The notes under the pieces are model-generated. The model worked only from the letters and a program-made list of their open reading frames with translations. It was not told where the DNA came from and made no database searches. A stretch of DNA of 64,000 nucleotides, from contig CADCIK010000004.1 in the NCBI GenBank assembly GCA_902801415.1, positions 47,701 to 111,700 on the forward strand, written 5' to 3'. Positions 18,172 to 27,692 of the stretch are shown in pieces (position 1 is the first letter of the stretch; the number at the start of each line of letters is the position of its first letter). The translations under genes were made by a program, and so were the position numbers. This DNA is from an uncultured Lachnospiraceae bacterium. GTDB lineage: Bacteria; Bacillota; Clostridia; Lachnospirales; Lachnospiraceae.

Positions 18172-19830
18172 TTATACAACCAGCTTGGGATCCACGATCA
18201 CTTCCAGGAGCGTCGCCTCATCATCCGCGAGGAATTCCTCGATCCCGCTGTCCATCTCTTCCACAGCCGCGATCTGCTGATAGCGGATGCCGTACGCCTC
18301 GGCAAGTTTCCTGAAATCCGGAATGGAATCGCCCAGGTCGATCACAGAGAAGCGGTCCTGATATGTGAAGTGCTGATACTGACGGACCAGCCCAAGTACG
18401 TTATTGCGAAGAACGACGATCTTGACAGGCACATTGTACTGCTTCATGGTGGCCAGCTCCATCATGGTCATCTGGAAGCCGCCGTCGCCGCATACTGCCA
18501 CGACCTGTCTGTCGGGAGCGCCGAGCTTGGCGCCGAGCGCCGCGGGCACCGAGTAGCCCATCGTGCCCATGCCGCCGCTTGTGAGGAAACGGCCTTCACG
18601 GATCACACAGTTGGCGCAGGACCAGAGCTGGTTCTGTCCGACGTCCGCCACATAGACGGCGTCCTTCTTCATGGCTCTGGAGAGGCGTTTTACAAAGATC
18701 TCGGGATTGACTGTAAGGGCGTTGATCTCCTCCTCAGTGAGCGTCGACGAATACATATGGCGCTTTCTGCGGGAGGCGTTCTGGGTGTCGTCCTTATAGC
18801 CGTCCAGCTTGTCGATCCAGAGCGAATAATCCGCTGTGATCGTCGCTTTGTTGAACTCTTCCAGGACGTGTTTGATATCGCCGACGAGCGGGATCGTAGG
18901 ACCCGCGTTCTTGCCGATCTCGGCGGGATCGACGTCAATGTGGACCAGGACCTTGTTCTCTGTGATCAGGTCCGGCTGGCTGACGGAGCGGTCCGCCACG
19001 CGGGCGCCGACCATGATGATCATATCCGCGTCATTCATCGCCCTGTTGCCGTACGCCTGGCCGTTGTTGCCGACCATGCCGTAGAAAAGGAAGTGCTCGG
19101 TCGGAAGCGCTCCAAGTCCCATCATAGTGGACACAACGGGGATATCATTGGCCTCCACGAATTTGCGCAGTTCTTCTTTGGCGCCGCTCAGATGGACGCC
19201 GCCGCCCGCGCAGATAATGGGCCTCTTTGCTTTATTGAGCTCCTTAATGACCTTTTTGATCTGCACCGCGTGTCCGTTGATCGTGGGCTTGTAGGTGCGG
19301 ATATTGACGGTCTCGGGGTACTCGAATTTGCGGATCTCCGCCTTCTGTATGTCGATCGGGATATCGATGAGGACGGGGCCTTTGCGGCCGGTGCCGGCAA
19401 TGTGAAAGGCCTCTTTGATGATCCTGGGGATATCCGCGGCTCTGCGCACGATATAGCTGAATTTTACGAAGGACTCGCAGGCGCCGGAGACGTCGACCTC
19501 CTGGAACACGTCGCTTCCCATGAGATTGCTGTCAACCTGTCCCGTGATGCACACCAGCGGGATACTGTCCGCGAACGCAGTAGCAATTCCCGTGATCAGA
19601 TTCGTCGCGCCGGGGCCGCTTGTTGCAACCGCAACGCCGACCTTGCCCGTGATCCTCGCGTAGCCGCTCGCCTCATGCGCCGCGTTCTGTTCCTGGCGCA
19701 CAAGGATCGTCTTGATATTCGTATCCAGAATACTGTTGAAGAATGGACAGATCGCCACTCCCGGATAGCCGAAGACATATTCCACGCCTTCTTTTTCCAG
19801 ACATTTCACAATTGCATCCGCTGCTATCAT
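18172..19830 (-). CDS. ilvB: Acetolactate synthase large (catalytic) subunit
   Basis: ThDP-, FAD- and Mg2+-dependent enzyme making acetolactate and acetohydroxybutyrate, the first shared step of branched-chain synthesis. 552 aa. The catalytic glutamate is in RQEQNAAHEASGYAR (about residue 47). The ThDP/Mg2+ motif begins CGDGGFQMTMMELATMKQY and continues to NN. FAD-region motifs such as GQVDSNLMGSDVFQEVD are present. AGGAGG precedes the ATG, and a small CCTGA/TCAGG hairpin may partly mask that site. A tyrS terminator lies 61 bases upstream. Paired with two ilvN genes. Confidence 0.96.
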   Translation of the reverse strand: MIAADAIVKCLEKEGVEYVFGYPGVAICPFFNSILDTNIKTILVRQEQNAAHEASGYARITGKVGVAVATSGPGATNLITGIATAFADSIPLVCITGQVDSNLMGSDVFQEVDVSGACESFVKFSYIVRRAADIPRIIKEAFHIAGTGRKGPVLIDIPIDIQKAEIRKFEYPETVNIRTYKPTINGHAVQIKKVIKELNKAKRPIICAGGGVHLSGAKEELRKFVEANDIPVVSTMMGLGALPTEHFLFYGMVGNNGQAYGNRAMNDADMIIMVGARVADRSVSQPDLITENKVLVHIDVDPAEIGKNAGPTIPLVGDIKHVLEEFNKATITADYSLWIDKLDGYKDDTQNASRRKRHMYSSTLTEEEINALTVNPEIFVKRLSRAMKKDAVYVADVGQNQLWSCANCVIREGRFLTSGGMGTMGYSVPAALGAKLGAPDRQVVAVCGDGGFQMTMMELATMKQYNVPVKIVVLRNNVLGLVRQYQHFTYQDRFSVIDLGDSIPDFRKLAEAYGIRYQQIAAVEEMDSGIEEFLADDEATLLEVIVDPKLVV

Positions 19831-19890
19831 CTATGTTCCTCCTGATATCAGTTTCAGGCCTCTTAGCTGCCCGCCGCGCGTTCCGCGTTC

Positions 19891-19920
19891 AAGGAAAGCC
19901 TGCAGGTTTGTACTGCAGGC
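19891..19920 (-). terminator. tyrS terminator
   Basis: 8-bp stem GCCTGCAG (19898-19905) with CTGCAGGC (19913-19920), followed on the minus strand by TTTCCTT. The T-run is short, so some read-through into ilvB is possible. Confidence 0.6.
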
Positions 19921-19935
19921 ATTCCATACAATAAC

Positions 19936-21177
19936 TCAATATTTGACCAGCTTGAAGCTCTTCTTGCCGCGCTTTACAAGTTTGCCGTCCTTGAGATCAT
20001 CCTTGGAGAATACAGCCTTGAAATCGGTGATCTTGACGCCGTCCACAGTGACGCCGCCCTGGTTCACATCGCGGCGCGCGTCGCCTCTGGATTTCTCAAG
20101 TCCAGCCTTGACAAGGATCGTCAGGATATCCACGGTTCCCTCTTCGCTGAAGTCTTCGTCCGCCAGCGTCGCTGTGGGAACGTTCTCCATACTGCCGGGT
20201 GTTGCCGCGCTGAACAGCGCTTCTGCGCCGGCTTTGGCTTTTTTGGCCTCATCGCTGCCGTGCACCAGTGTTGTCAGCTCGCCTGCCAGGATCTCCTTGG
20301 CAGTGTTGAGCTTGGCGCCTTCCCACTGATCCATCTCGTCGATCTGCTCGAGAGGCAGGAAAGTCATCATGCGCAGGCATTTGAGGACGTCTGCGTCGCC
20401 GATATTGCGCCAGTACTGGTAGAAATCGTAAGGGGAAGTCTTGTCGGGATCGAGCCAGACCGCTCCCTTCGCTGTTTTGCCCATCTTCTTGCCCTCGGAA
20501 TTGAGAAGAAGCGTGATGGTCATGGCATATGCGTCCTTGCCGAGCTTTTTGCGGATCAGCTCTGTGCCTGCAAGCATATTGCTCCACTGGTCGTCGCCGC
20601 CGAACTGCATGTTGCAGCCGTAGGTCTTGTAGAGATTGTAGAAGTCAAAAGCCTGCATGATCATGTAGTTGAATTCAAGGAAGCTCAGGCCTCTCTCCAG
20701 TCTCTGCTCATAGCATCTTGCGCGGAGCATCTCGTTGACGCTGAAGTGAGAACCGATGTCCCTGAGGAACTCGATATAGTTGAGGTCTCTGAGCCAGTCG
20801 GCGTTGTTGACCATCATGGCCTTGCCTTCGCCGAATTCGATAAAGCGGCTCATCTGCTTCTTGAAGCACTCGCAGTTGTGGTCGATCTGCTCAACCGTCA
20901 TCATGGAACGCAGGTCTGTGCGGCCTGAGGGGTCGCCGATCATACCGGTGCCGCCGCCGACGAGCGCGATGGGCTTGTTGCCTGCTTCCTGCAGTCTCTT
21001 CATCAGAAGAAGGGCCATAAAGTGGCCGACGTGCAGAGAGTCCGCGGTGGGATCGAAGCCGATATAGAATGTCGCCTTGCCTGCGTTGATCAGGTCCTTG
21101 ATCTCTTCCGGATCCGTCAGCTGCGCCAGCAGCCCTCTGGCCTGCAGTTCATCGTAGATTTGCATGTTCTTTTCCAT
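19936..21177 (-). CDS. tyrS: Tyrosyl-tRNA synthetase
   Basis: Charges tRNA-Tyr. 413 aa class I synthetase of the long TyrRS type. HIGH motif as HVGH in FDPTADSLHVGHFMALLLM, KMSKS-loop as KMGKT in EGKKMGKTAKGAVWLDPDKTSP, and a C-terminal S4-like RNA-binding domain (EKSRGDARRDVNQGGVTVDGVKI). The start is uncertain: ATG 21177 has AGAGGA very close, and the ATG at 21165 is a possible alternative. No T-box is visible in the 106-base gap after gpsA. Confidence 0.96.
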   Translation of the reverse strand: MEKNMQIYDELQARGLLAQLTDPEEIKDLINAGKATFYIGFDPTADSLHVGHFMALLLMKRLQEAGNKPIALVGGGTGMIGDPSGRTDLRSMMTVEQIDHNCECFKKQMSRFIEFGEGKAMMVNNADWLRDLNYIEFLRDIGSHFSVNEMLRARCYEQRLERGLSFLEFNYMIMQAFDFYNLYKTYGCNMQFGGDDQWSNMLAGTELIRKKLGKDAYAMTITLLLNSEGKKMGKTAKGAVWLDPDKTSPYDFYQYWRNIGDADVLKCLRMMTFLPLEQIDEMDQWEGAKLNTAKEILAGELTTLVHGSDEAKKAKAGAEALFSAATPGSMENVPTATLADEDFSEEGTVDILTILVKAGLEKSRGDARRDVNQGGVTVDGVKITDFKAVFSKDDLKDGKLVKRGKKSFKLVKY

Positions 21178-21283
21178 TGTCCTCTTGTTACTCTCCTTCT
21201 GTATTTAGCAACCATTACCTTAGCACCCCCAGACGTATGGAGGCCGCCCGGTGCTGATATGAATTACTTTCTGATCATTAATA

Positions 21284-22291
21284 TCACCATTCAAGACCGC
21301 TGTTCTCGATCCTGCTGTCGCGCAGCATCAGGTCCTCCACGGCCTGCATGGGTCTCTCATTTCCGAACAGCACGCGGTTTACGGCGCGGATGATCGGCGC
21401 CTCCATCTCGTACTTGTCCGCGAGCTGCAGCGCCGCTTTCGCGCTGTAGACGCCTTCCACGACCTGCTGCACCTCTTTCATCGCCTCATCTGCCGTCTTG
21501 CCCTTGCCGATCAGGATACCGGCTCTTCTGTTCCTCGAATGCATGGACGCGCATGTCACGATCAGGTCTCCGATGCCGGTGAGACCGGAGAAAGTCTCGG
21601 GTCTTCCGCCCATCGCGATTCCGATCTGGGAGATCTCAGCGATACCGCGCGTGATCAGCGCCGCCTTCGTATTGTCTCCGCAGCCGAGGCCGTCCGAGCA
21701 GCCGGCTGCCAGGGCGATGACATTCTTGAGCGCTGCGCCGACCTGCATGCCCAGCATGTCGGGACTTGTATAGACGCGGAAGGACTTATCCATAAACACA
21801 GACTGAATATAATCCGCAACTTCCTTGCGGGAAGCGCCTGCCACGATCGCAGTGGGGAGTCCGATGCCGACCTCCTCCGCATGGGTGGGGCCGCACAAAA
21901 CGGCGGCTTCACAGTTGGGGATCTCCTCTTTGATGACCTCTGTCAGGGTCATGAGGGTATCCTCCTCGATGCCCTTGGCGACCGATACGATCAGCTGTCC
22001 GTACCTGCAATAACGGGCCATGCTCGCCGCTGTGCTGCGTGTAAAAGCTGACGGGACCGCCAGGACCAGCATATCTTTATCGCGCATGACCCTCTCCAGG
22101 TCCGTGTCCGCGATCACTGTGTCATCCAGTATAACGCCGGGAAGCTTGACAGACTGCTGGTGAGTATTGTTGATCATGTCGGTCTCATCTTTCATGATGG
22201 ACCAGATCTCCACCTTATGTCCGCACCTGGAAAGGTGTGCCGCCAGGGCTGTTCCCCAGCTTCCCGCGCCGATCATTCCGATTTTAGCCAC
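21284..22291 (-). CDS. gpsA: Glycerol-3-phosphate dehydrogenase [NAD(P)+]
   Basis: Reduces dihydroxyacetone phosphate to sn-glycerol 3-phosphate for phospholipid synthesis. 335 aa from a GTG start. Rossmann motif GAGSWGTALAAHLSRCGH, then LSKG-like VSVAKGIEEDT, GPTHAEEVGIGLPTAIV, and the catalytic-lysine region NVIALAAGCSDGLGCGDNTKAALITRG. The frame is open upstream, but GGGAGG sits 6 bases before GTG-GCT-AAA at 22291, giving the expected (M)AKIGMIGAG start. plsY, which uses the product, lies upstream on the same strand. Confidence 0.96.
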   Translation of the reverse strand: MAKIGMIGAGSWGTALAAHLSRCGHKVEIWSIMKDETDMINNTHQQSVKLPGVILDDTVIADTDLERVMRDKDMLVLAVPSAFTRSTAASMARYCRYGQLIVSVAKGIEEDTLMTLTEVIKEEIPNCEAAVLCGPTHAEEVGIGLPTAIVAGASRKEVADYIQSVFMDKSFRVYTSPDMLGMQVGAALKNVIALAAGCSDGLGCGDNTKAALITRGIAEISQIGIAMGGRPETFSGLTGIGDLIVTCASMHSRNRRAGILIGKGKTADEAMKEVQQVVEGVYSAKAALQLADKYEMEAPIIRAVNRVLFGNERPMQAVEDLMLRDSRIENSGLEW

Positions 22292-22392
22292 GATATGCCT
22301 CCCTTCATCCACACGCTGTTTACAGACCGGTCCGGCCGGTTTTTGACACGACTGTCCGGCTTTATCTCAGATTATGCATCCGTTGCGATCTA

Positions 22393-23070
22393 TTACTTTT
22401 TGCCAAGATCCAGTTTCTCGGAATTGGCCTTGAAGAGATAGGTCTTTCTCTCCGTGCCGCTCAGCAGTCTTCCGAGGTTTGCTCTGTGCCTGTAGTAGGC
22501 CATAAAAGTCAGGAAGAACTGGATCACATACATCTCGATCAGATTTGCCTGGCTGACGCCCTTGAAAAGGCCCATCTGTCCCTCGATGACCATCTGAATG
22601 AATGTGCCGCCGTAGACCATAAGAGATCCCAGGGATACAAACTTGGTGGTCAGATAGGGGACAAAGAACAGCAGGATGGAACTGGGAATAAAACTCCAGT
22701 GGTAACCGAACGCGAATCCCGCCATAACAGCTACGCCCTTGCCGCCCTTGAAATTCATATAGAACGGGAAATCATGTCCCAGAACGACGCCCATGAAAGC
22801 CCAGGACTTCAGGAGCAGGACCGCCTCGGGATGAGACTTTCCGAACAGCGCGCCTACGAGAAGGAGCGCGATCAGGCTCTTCAACATATCGCCGACAAAT
22901 ACCAGAAGTCCGGCCTTCGTGCCCAGTACACGGATCGCGTTTGTCGTTCCCGCGTTGCCGCTTCCGAAATCGCGGATATCGATTCCTTTCATTTTGCCCA
23001 GAATATAGGCGGTCTGGAAATTTCCAAACAGATATCCGATCGCAAGACACAGAATTCTAAGACCTATCAT
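22393..23070 (-). CDS. plsY: Acyl-phosphate:glycerol-3-phosphate acyltransferase PlsY
   Basis: Membrane enzyme that moves the acyl group from acyl-phosphate (made by PlsX, encoded at 40950-42005) to glycerol 3-phosphate (made by GpsA, next gene). 225 aa with about five membrane segments. Conserved motifs: FGSGNAGTTNAIRVLG, GHDFPFYMNFKGGKGVAV, and the C-terminal YRHRANLGRLLSGTE. AGGAGG lies 6 bases before ATG 23070; a GTG one codon earlier is too close. Operon with der and gpsA. Confidence 0.95.
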   Translation of the reverse strand: MIGLRILCLAIGYLFGNFQTAYILGKMKGIDIRDFGSGNAGTTNAIRVLGTKAGLLVFVGDMLKSLIALLLVGALFGKSHPEAVLLLKSWAFMGVVLGHDFPFYMNFKGGKGVAVMAGFAFGYHWSFIPSSILLFFVPYLTTKFVSLGSLMVYGGTFIQMVIEGQMGLFKGVSQANLIEMYVIQFFLTFMAYYRHRANLGRLLSGTERKTYLFKANSEKLDLGKK

Positions 23071-23103
23071 CACTTTCCTCCTTTGGACCGATACGGTTGC
23101 TTA

Positions 23104-24444
23104 TTATTTTTTATTTTCTCCCCGCTCACGCACTATAAACTTGAGCGGTGTGCCTCTGAACCCGAATGCATCTCTGATCCTGTTCTCGAGATAGCGCAGG
23201 TATGAGAAGTGCATCAGTTCTTTTGAATTGACAAAAAGCACAAACGTGGGCGGCTTGACCGCGACCTGCGTGGAATACATGATCTTGAGCATGTGTCCCT
23301 TGTCGCTGGGCGGCTGCTGCATCACGCAGGCCTCGTTGATGATCTCGTTGAGCACGCCCGTCTGAATGCGCATGTTCTGGTTGGCGCTGACAAGATCGAT
23401 CTCATCATAGAGCTTTACCAGCCTCTGTCCCGTCTCTGCCGAGATAAAGATGATCTCCGCGTAAGACAGGAAGGAAAGGACCTGGTGGATCTTGTCCGTA
23501 AACTTCTTGACCGAGTGATTGTCTTTCTCGATCAGATCCCACTTGTTGACGGCGACGATCACAGCCTTGCCTCTCTCGTGGGCAATGCCGGCGATCTTGG
23601 CGTCCTGCTCGGTGATCCCTTCCTTGGCGTCGATCACGAGGATCGTGATATCCGCTCTCTCCACCGCGCCGACCGTGCGCACGATCATATAGCGCTCCAG
23701 GTTCTCTTTGATCTTGTTCTTGCGCCTGAGGCCTGCCGTATCAATGAAGACGTACTCCTTGCCGTCATGCTTTACGCGCGTGTCGATGGCGTCGCGGGTC
23801 GTTCCCGCGATGTCCGAGACGATCAGCCTGTTCTCTCCGATCAGCCTGTTTACAATAGAAGATTTGCCGACGTTGGGCTTTCCGACGACTGCGACGTAGA
23901 TCGCTTCGTCCTCTTCTTCCTCGCCGCTTCCCTCTTTAAACCCCTTGACGACCTCGTCAAGCATGTCGCCGATCCCTGTGCGGTTGGCCGCTGAGATCGG
24001 GAAGGGCTCTCCGATCCCGAGATTATAGAACTCATAGACGTCTGCGATCTGTTTGGTCGGGTTATCCGTCTTGTTGACGCAGAGCACAACAGGCTTATGC
24101 GCTCTGCGGAGCATGTCGGCGACTCTCATGTCGGAATCCACAAGTCCTGTCTTGAGATCCACCATAAAGATGATGACGTCCGCCATGTCGATCGCGATCT
24201 GCGCCTGTTCCCGCATCTGGGACAGGATGATATCGCCCGAGTCCGGTTCGATACCTCCGGTATCGATCAGTGTAAAATCATAATTCAGCCATGAGCAGTC
24301 CGCGTAGATCCTGTCTCTTGTCACACCGGGCGTATCTTCGGTGATCGAGATCTGCCGTCCGGCCAGGACATTGAAGAGGGTCGACTTTCCCACATTGGGT
24401 CTTCCGACGACTGCCACGATCGGCTTGTTTTTTCGTTTACTCAT
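23104..24444 (-). CDS. der: Ribosome-assembly GTPase Der (EngA)
   Basis: Double-GTPase needed for 50S ribosome maturation. 446 aa. First G domain GRPNVGKS (about 14-21) with DTPGVTRDR and DTGG; second GKPNVGKS (about 188) with DIAGTTRDAIDT and DTAGLRRK; NKTD and NKWD base-recognition motifs; an acidic linker (EGSGEEEEDE); a C-terminal KH-like domain ending FRGTPLKFIVRERGENKK. AAGG precedes the ATG. First gene of der-plsY-gpsA, divergent from the PRPP synthetase gene. Confidence 0.97.
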   Translation of the reverse strand: MSKRKNKPIVAVVGRPNVGKSTLFNVLAGRQISITEDTPGVTRDRIYADCSWLNYDFTLIDTGGIEPDSGDIILSQMREQAQIAIDMADVIIFMVDLKTGLVDSDMRVADMLRRAHKPVVLCVNKTDNPTKQIADVYEFYNLGIGEPFPISAANRTGIGDMLDEVVKGFKEGSGEEEEDEAIYVAVVGKPNVGKSSIVNRLIGENRLIVSDIAGTTRDAIDTRVKHDGKEYVFIDTAGLRRKNKIKENLERYMIVRTVGAVERADITILVIDAKEGITEQDAKIAGIAHERGKAVIVAVNKWDLIEKDNHSVKKFTDKIHQVLSFLSYAEIIFISAETGQRLVKLYDEIDLVSANQNMRIQTGVLNEIINEACVMQQPPSDKGHMLKIMYSTQVAVKPPTFVLFVNSKELMHFSYLRYLENRIRDAFGFRGTPLKFIVRERGENKK

Positions 24445-24635
24445 TGTATACCTTTCTGTTCAAAATCCATACGTTCCTATATTTTAGCGAATCTCTTCCA
24501 CAATGTAAAGTGACGCTTTTACTTGTATTTCTCGGCAACTCCTTATAGAATGGACTTGGACTAACGGGTGTGAATCCCGATCCGGCGCGTTTGGGCCCGG
24601 AATTTCCTGTAAACCGCACTTATGAAGGAGAATTC

Positions 24636-25871
24636 ATGTCGACAGTTCACTTAATGCACGATAAACTAGAGCAGGCCAGTAATCCGTTAGCACCTCTTGC
24701 GCTCATCGCTCTTCCTTCCTGTGAAGATCTTGCGGAAAAGATCAATGAATGGATCCGTTATTTCCGTATGGGCGATCACAACGAGCACAGAGATGATCTC
24801 ACTTACGAGGGATATTACAAAGATGATTACAGAATCCCTGTTACAGTCCCCCGCTTTTCAACTGGCGAAGCCAAGGCTGTTCTGGGGGAGTCAGCCAGAG
24901 GAAAAGATGTCTATATATTTGTAGATATCACAAACCATTCCATTACCTATAAGATGAACGGTTTTATCAACCATATGTCTCCTGACGATCATTTCCAGGA
25001 TCTCAAGAGAGTGATCGCTGCCATCAACGGCAAGGCGCGGCGCATCAATGTCATCATGCCTTTCCTGTATGAGGGCCGCCAGCACAAGAGAAGCGGGCGC
25101 GAGTCTCTTGACGCCGCGATCATGTACAAGGAGCTCTGTGATCTGGGCATCAAGAACTTCATCACCTTCGACGCCCACGACCCCAGGATCCAGAATGTCA
25201 ACCCCCTCGTGGACTTCAGCAACTTCACATCCCCTTACCAGTTTATGAAGTCCCTGATGCACTCCGTGGACGACCTGATCATCGACAAGGACCACATCGT
25301 GGTCATCTCCCCCGATGAAGGCGCGCTGGACCGCACAGTCTATTTTGCCAACGTCATCGGTGCGGACACAGGTATGTTCTATAAAAGAAGAGATTATTCC
25401 GTCATCGTAAACGGCAAGAATCCCATCGTTGCCCACGAGTTCCTCGGCACAGACCTCGACGGCAAGGACGCGATCATCATCGACGATATGATCTCCTCCG
25501 GCGGCTCGATCCTCGATACCTCCAGACAGCTCAAGCAGAATATGCACGCGAAGCGCGTCTTTTTGTGCACCACTTTCGGCCTGTTCACAGACGGACTCGG
25601 CGTCTTCGACGAGGCCTATGAGAAGGGATATTTTGACAAGCTGGTCACGACCAACCTCACCTATCAGCCCCCGGAACTGGCGGACAGAGAGTGGTTCGAG
25701 CTCGCGGATATGAGCAAGTACACCGCTATGATCATCGATTTCATCAACCACGATATCGGTCTGTCCAGCATGCGGACTCCCACAGAGAAGATCCACAAGA
25801 TCCTCGAGAAGATCAACCGGAATGAGCAGAGCGAATTCGAGCAGATGCAGCTTGAGCAGACGGAGTTCTGA
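24636..25871 (+). CDS. prs: Ribose-phosphate pyrophosphokinase, long variant
   Basis: Makes PRPP from ribose 5-phosphate and ATP for nucleotide, His and Trp synthesis. 411 aa, about 95 longer than classical Prs. It has the paired domains with PYxYxRQ-like MPFLYEGRQHKRSGRES, FDAHDPRIQ replacing the usual DLH region, and the PRPP loop IIDDMISSGGSI. Extra length is at the N-terminus and in insertions. ATG 24636 follows AAGGAG by 6 bases; the ATG at 24570 has no site. The C-terminus is acidic/Gln-rich (NRNEQSEFEQMQLEQTEF). Transcribed alone between der and a terminator. Activity is inferred from motifs. Confidence 0.88.
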   Translation: MSTVHLMHDKLEQASNPLAPLALIALPSCEDLAEKINEWIRYFRMGDHNEHRDDLTYEGYYKDDYRIPVTVPRFSTGEAKAVLGESARGKDVYIFVDITNHSITYKMNGFINHMSPDDHFQDLKRVIAAINGKARRINVIMPFLYEGRQHKRSGRESLDAAIMYKELCDLGIKNFITFDAHDPRIQNVNPLVDFSNFTSPYQFMKSLMHSVDDLIIDKDHIVVISPDEGALDRTVYFANVIGADTGMFYKRRDYSVIVNGKNPIVAHEFLGTDLDGKDAIIIDDMISSGGSILDTSRQLKQNMHAKRVFLCTTFGLFTDGLGVFDEAYEKGYFDKLVTTNLTYQPPELADREWFELADMSKYTAMIIDFINHDIGLSSMRTPTEKIHKILEKINRNEQSEFEQMQLEQTEF

Positions 25872-25914
25872 TCTTATTGCCGGGCGGACATACTGCAAAC
25901 AGAATGTAATAATG

Positions 25915-25942
25915 AAAGGCTGCGCAAACGCGCAGCCTTTTT
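25915..25942 (+). terminator. prs terminator (convergent with yraN)
   Basis: 8-bp stem GGCTGCGC (25918-25925) with GCGCAGCC (25930-25937), loop AAAC-like, then TTTTTC on the plus strand. It lies between the convergent prs and yraN stops and may serve both, weakly on the minus side. Confidence 0.8.
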
Positions 25943-25989
25943 CATATTGTTTCCGTATTCAGAATTCTCTGTCCCTTAACCGCAGCCGG

Positions 25990-26433
25990 TCACCATACTC
26001 TCCAGGCAGGTCCGGTCCTCTTATAGCTGATATAGGAAAAAGCGTCGCGGATCCAGTGGACCTCATAAGCAGGATCCGGCTGTTCGCCCGGCTCGTCCGT
26101 CCCGCTCTCCATCCTGATCTCGATGACATCAAAGCGGATGCTCGTACTGTAGGGATCGATCCCTTTACTGTGCATGTAATAGTCGGCGCAGCGGCAGATC
26201 CTCCTCTGTTTGGCAGGACCTACAGCTTCAGCTCCTGTTCCGCTCTTTCCATTCTTCCGCCTGGCCTTGACCTCGACAAAGAGAAGCGTTCTTCCCTGCC
26301 TTCCGATCAGGTCGATCTCCGCCTCCCGGGTCCTGAAATTGCTCTCCAGGATGCGCACGCCCTGTGCGGCCAGATATCCTGCAGCGATCTTTTCCATCTC
26401 ACTGCCTGTTCTCCGTGTATTCTTCCCCGGCAC
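25990..26433 (-). CDS. yraN: UPF0102 / YraN family endonuclease-like protein
   Basis: Small restriction-endonuclease-fold protein of poorly known role, probably DNA or RNA processing. 147 aa. Family core EKIAAGYLAAQGVRILESNFRTREAEIDLIGRQGRTLLFVEVKARR, with the D-x(n)-E-V-K nuclease-like residues. A longer frame starts at 26499 but overlaps rnhB; GTG 26433 with GGGAG 9 bases ahead gives the family-typical start (PGKNTRRTGSEMEK). Follows rnhB by 17 bases, a common pairing. Function not established. Confidence 0.85.
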   Translation of the reverse strand: MPGKNTRRTGSEMEKIAAGYLAAQGVRILESNFRTREAEIDLIGRQGRTLLFVEVKARRKNGKSGTGAEAVGPAKQRRICRCADYYMHSKGIDPYSTSIRFDVIEIRMESGTDEPGEQPDPAYEVHWIRDAFSYISYKRTGPAWRVW

Positions 26434-26450
26434 TCCTTCCTGCTCCCCGT

Positions 26451-27122
26451 CTATTCCTGTACGATCCGTGTGATGAAGGATCTTCTGTGGATGGGACACG
26501 GTCCGTATTTCCGGATCGCCTCCATGTGCTCTCTGGTCCCGTACCCCTTGTGCTTCGCGAATCCGTATTCAGGGTACTTCTCATCCATCTCTTCCATGAT
26601 CCTGTCCCTGGTGACCTTGGCCAAAATACTGGCCGCCGCGATCGAAATGCACTTGGCGTCGCCTTTGATCACCGGGATCTGGGGAATCGCCATGCCCGGG
26701 ATCGTGACCGCGTCGTTGACCAGTACGGTTGGCGCCGTCCCCAGCTTACTTACAGCAAGGCGCATCGCCTCATAGGTCGCCTGCAGGATATTGATCTCGT
26801 CAATGCGGGCAGGTGACGCAAGGCCGACCGCCCAGGCTACTGCCTCTTCCCTGATCTGGTCAAAGAGCATATCCCTCTTCTTCGCCGACAGCTTCTTGGA
26901 GTCATTGAGGTACAGAATGTCGTGGTCCGCAGGCAGAATGACCGCGCCGGCCGCAACAGGCCCCGCCAAAGGTCCTCTTCCCGCCTCGTCGATACCGGCC
27001 GCTATGAATGTGCAGCCGTCTCCAAGTCCCAGGAACTGCCTGATCTGTCCGTTCTCGAAGTCCCGCATCCCTTTGATCCGTTCCTTCTCCATCTCCAGTT
27101 TTATCTTCTGTTTCTCTGTCAT
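26451..27122 (-). CDS. rnhB: Ribonuclease HII
   Basis: Cleaves RNA in RNA-DNA hybrids, including single ribonucleotides in DNA. 223 aa. Catalytic residues in GIDEAGRGPLAGP, NDSKKLS, and the later aspartate in IKGDAKCISIAAASILAKVTRD. C-terminal motif GFAKHKGYGTREHMEAIRKYGPCPIHRRSF. The first about 30 residues (KQKIKLEMEKERIKGMRDFENGQ) are a helical extension common in clostridial RNase HII. GGAGG precedes the ATG. Confidence 0.96.
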   Translation of the reverse strand: MTEKQKIKLEMEKERIKGMRDFENGQIRQFLGLGDGCTFIAAGIDEAGRGPLAGPVAAGAVILPADHDILYLNDSKKLSAKKRDMLFDQIREEAVAWAVGLASPARIDEINILQATYEAMRLAVSKLGTAPTVLVNDAVTIPGMAIPQIPVIKGDAKCISIAAASILAKVTRDRIMEEMDEKYPEYGFAKHKGYGTREHMEAIRKYGPCPIHRRSFITRIVQE

Positions 27123-27152
27123 GGCCGCCTCCGGAATACTGCGTCCGCTATG

Positions 27153-27692
27153 TCATCGGCCGGTCAGAAGGCCGAATTCGTTAAAAGGATACAGCCGCAC
27201 CCACGCCCGTCCGATGATGATCGACCGCGGAATGCTTCCGACCTCCTTATAACGGCTGTCCAGACTGATCTCCCTGTTGTCTCCGAGGACAAAATATTCA
27301 TCTTCTCCGAGTTCCACCGCCCCGTCAAGTTCCTGAGGCGTTGTCTCGCCATACCCGTAGTTCTCTTCCAGTACCTCCCCGTCGATGTAGATCGTTCCAT
27401 CGTCACTGATCTCAACGGTCTCTCCCGGAAGTCCTATGATCCGCTTGATATAATATTCATCCATTGGCTCGTGGGGAAAGACGATGATGTCAAACCGCTC
27501 CGGCTCATGAAATCTGTACGAGATCTTGTCCGTGATCAGCTGGTTTCCGTCCTCCAGCGTCGGTACCATGGAGCTTCCGATCACCTCAGTCCTCTGTCCG
27601 ATGAAACGGACGATCAGAAAAGAAAACAGGAGGACAAAGGCTATATACATAATATTGGACAGAACGCCCCTTACTTTGTCATTCACTTTCAT
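27153..27692 (-). CDS. lepB: Signal peptidase I
   Basis: Membrane protease that removes signal peptides. About 179 aa, one N-terminal membrane segment (NIMYIAFVLLFSFLIVRFI), catalytic serine in GSSMVPTLEDGN (about residue 41), catalytic lysine in DEYYIKRIIGLPGE, and boxes D/E in EYFVLGDNREISLDSRY. The usual GDNR-x-x-SxDSR reads GDNREISLDSR, so it is complete. The start is uncertain: ATG 27692 is 2 bases from GGAGG, while GTG 27686 is 8 bases away. It overlaps the rbgA end by about 14 bases, implying coupling. Confidence 0.94.
   Translation of the reverse strand: MKVNDKVRGVLSNIMYIAFVLLFSFLIVRFIGQRTEVIGSSMVPTLEDGNQLITDKISYRFHEPERFDIIVFPHEPMDEYYIKRIIGLPGETVEISDDGTIYIDGEVLEENYGYGETTPQELDGAVELGEDEYFVLGDNREISLDSRYKEVGSIPRSIIIGRAWVRLYPFNEFGLLTGR

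Noticed and set aside
18127..19845. 572-codon plus-strand frame opposite ilvB, and similar frames opposite the PBP gene (3531-4943) and ilvC (15727-16797)
   Set aside because: Antisense shadows caused by high GC at third positions; sequences are low-complexity His/Arg/Val-rich and lack family motifs.
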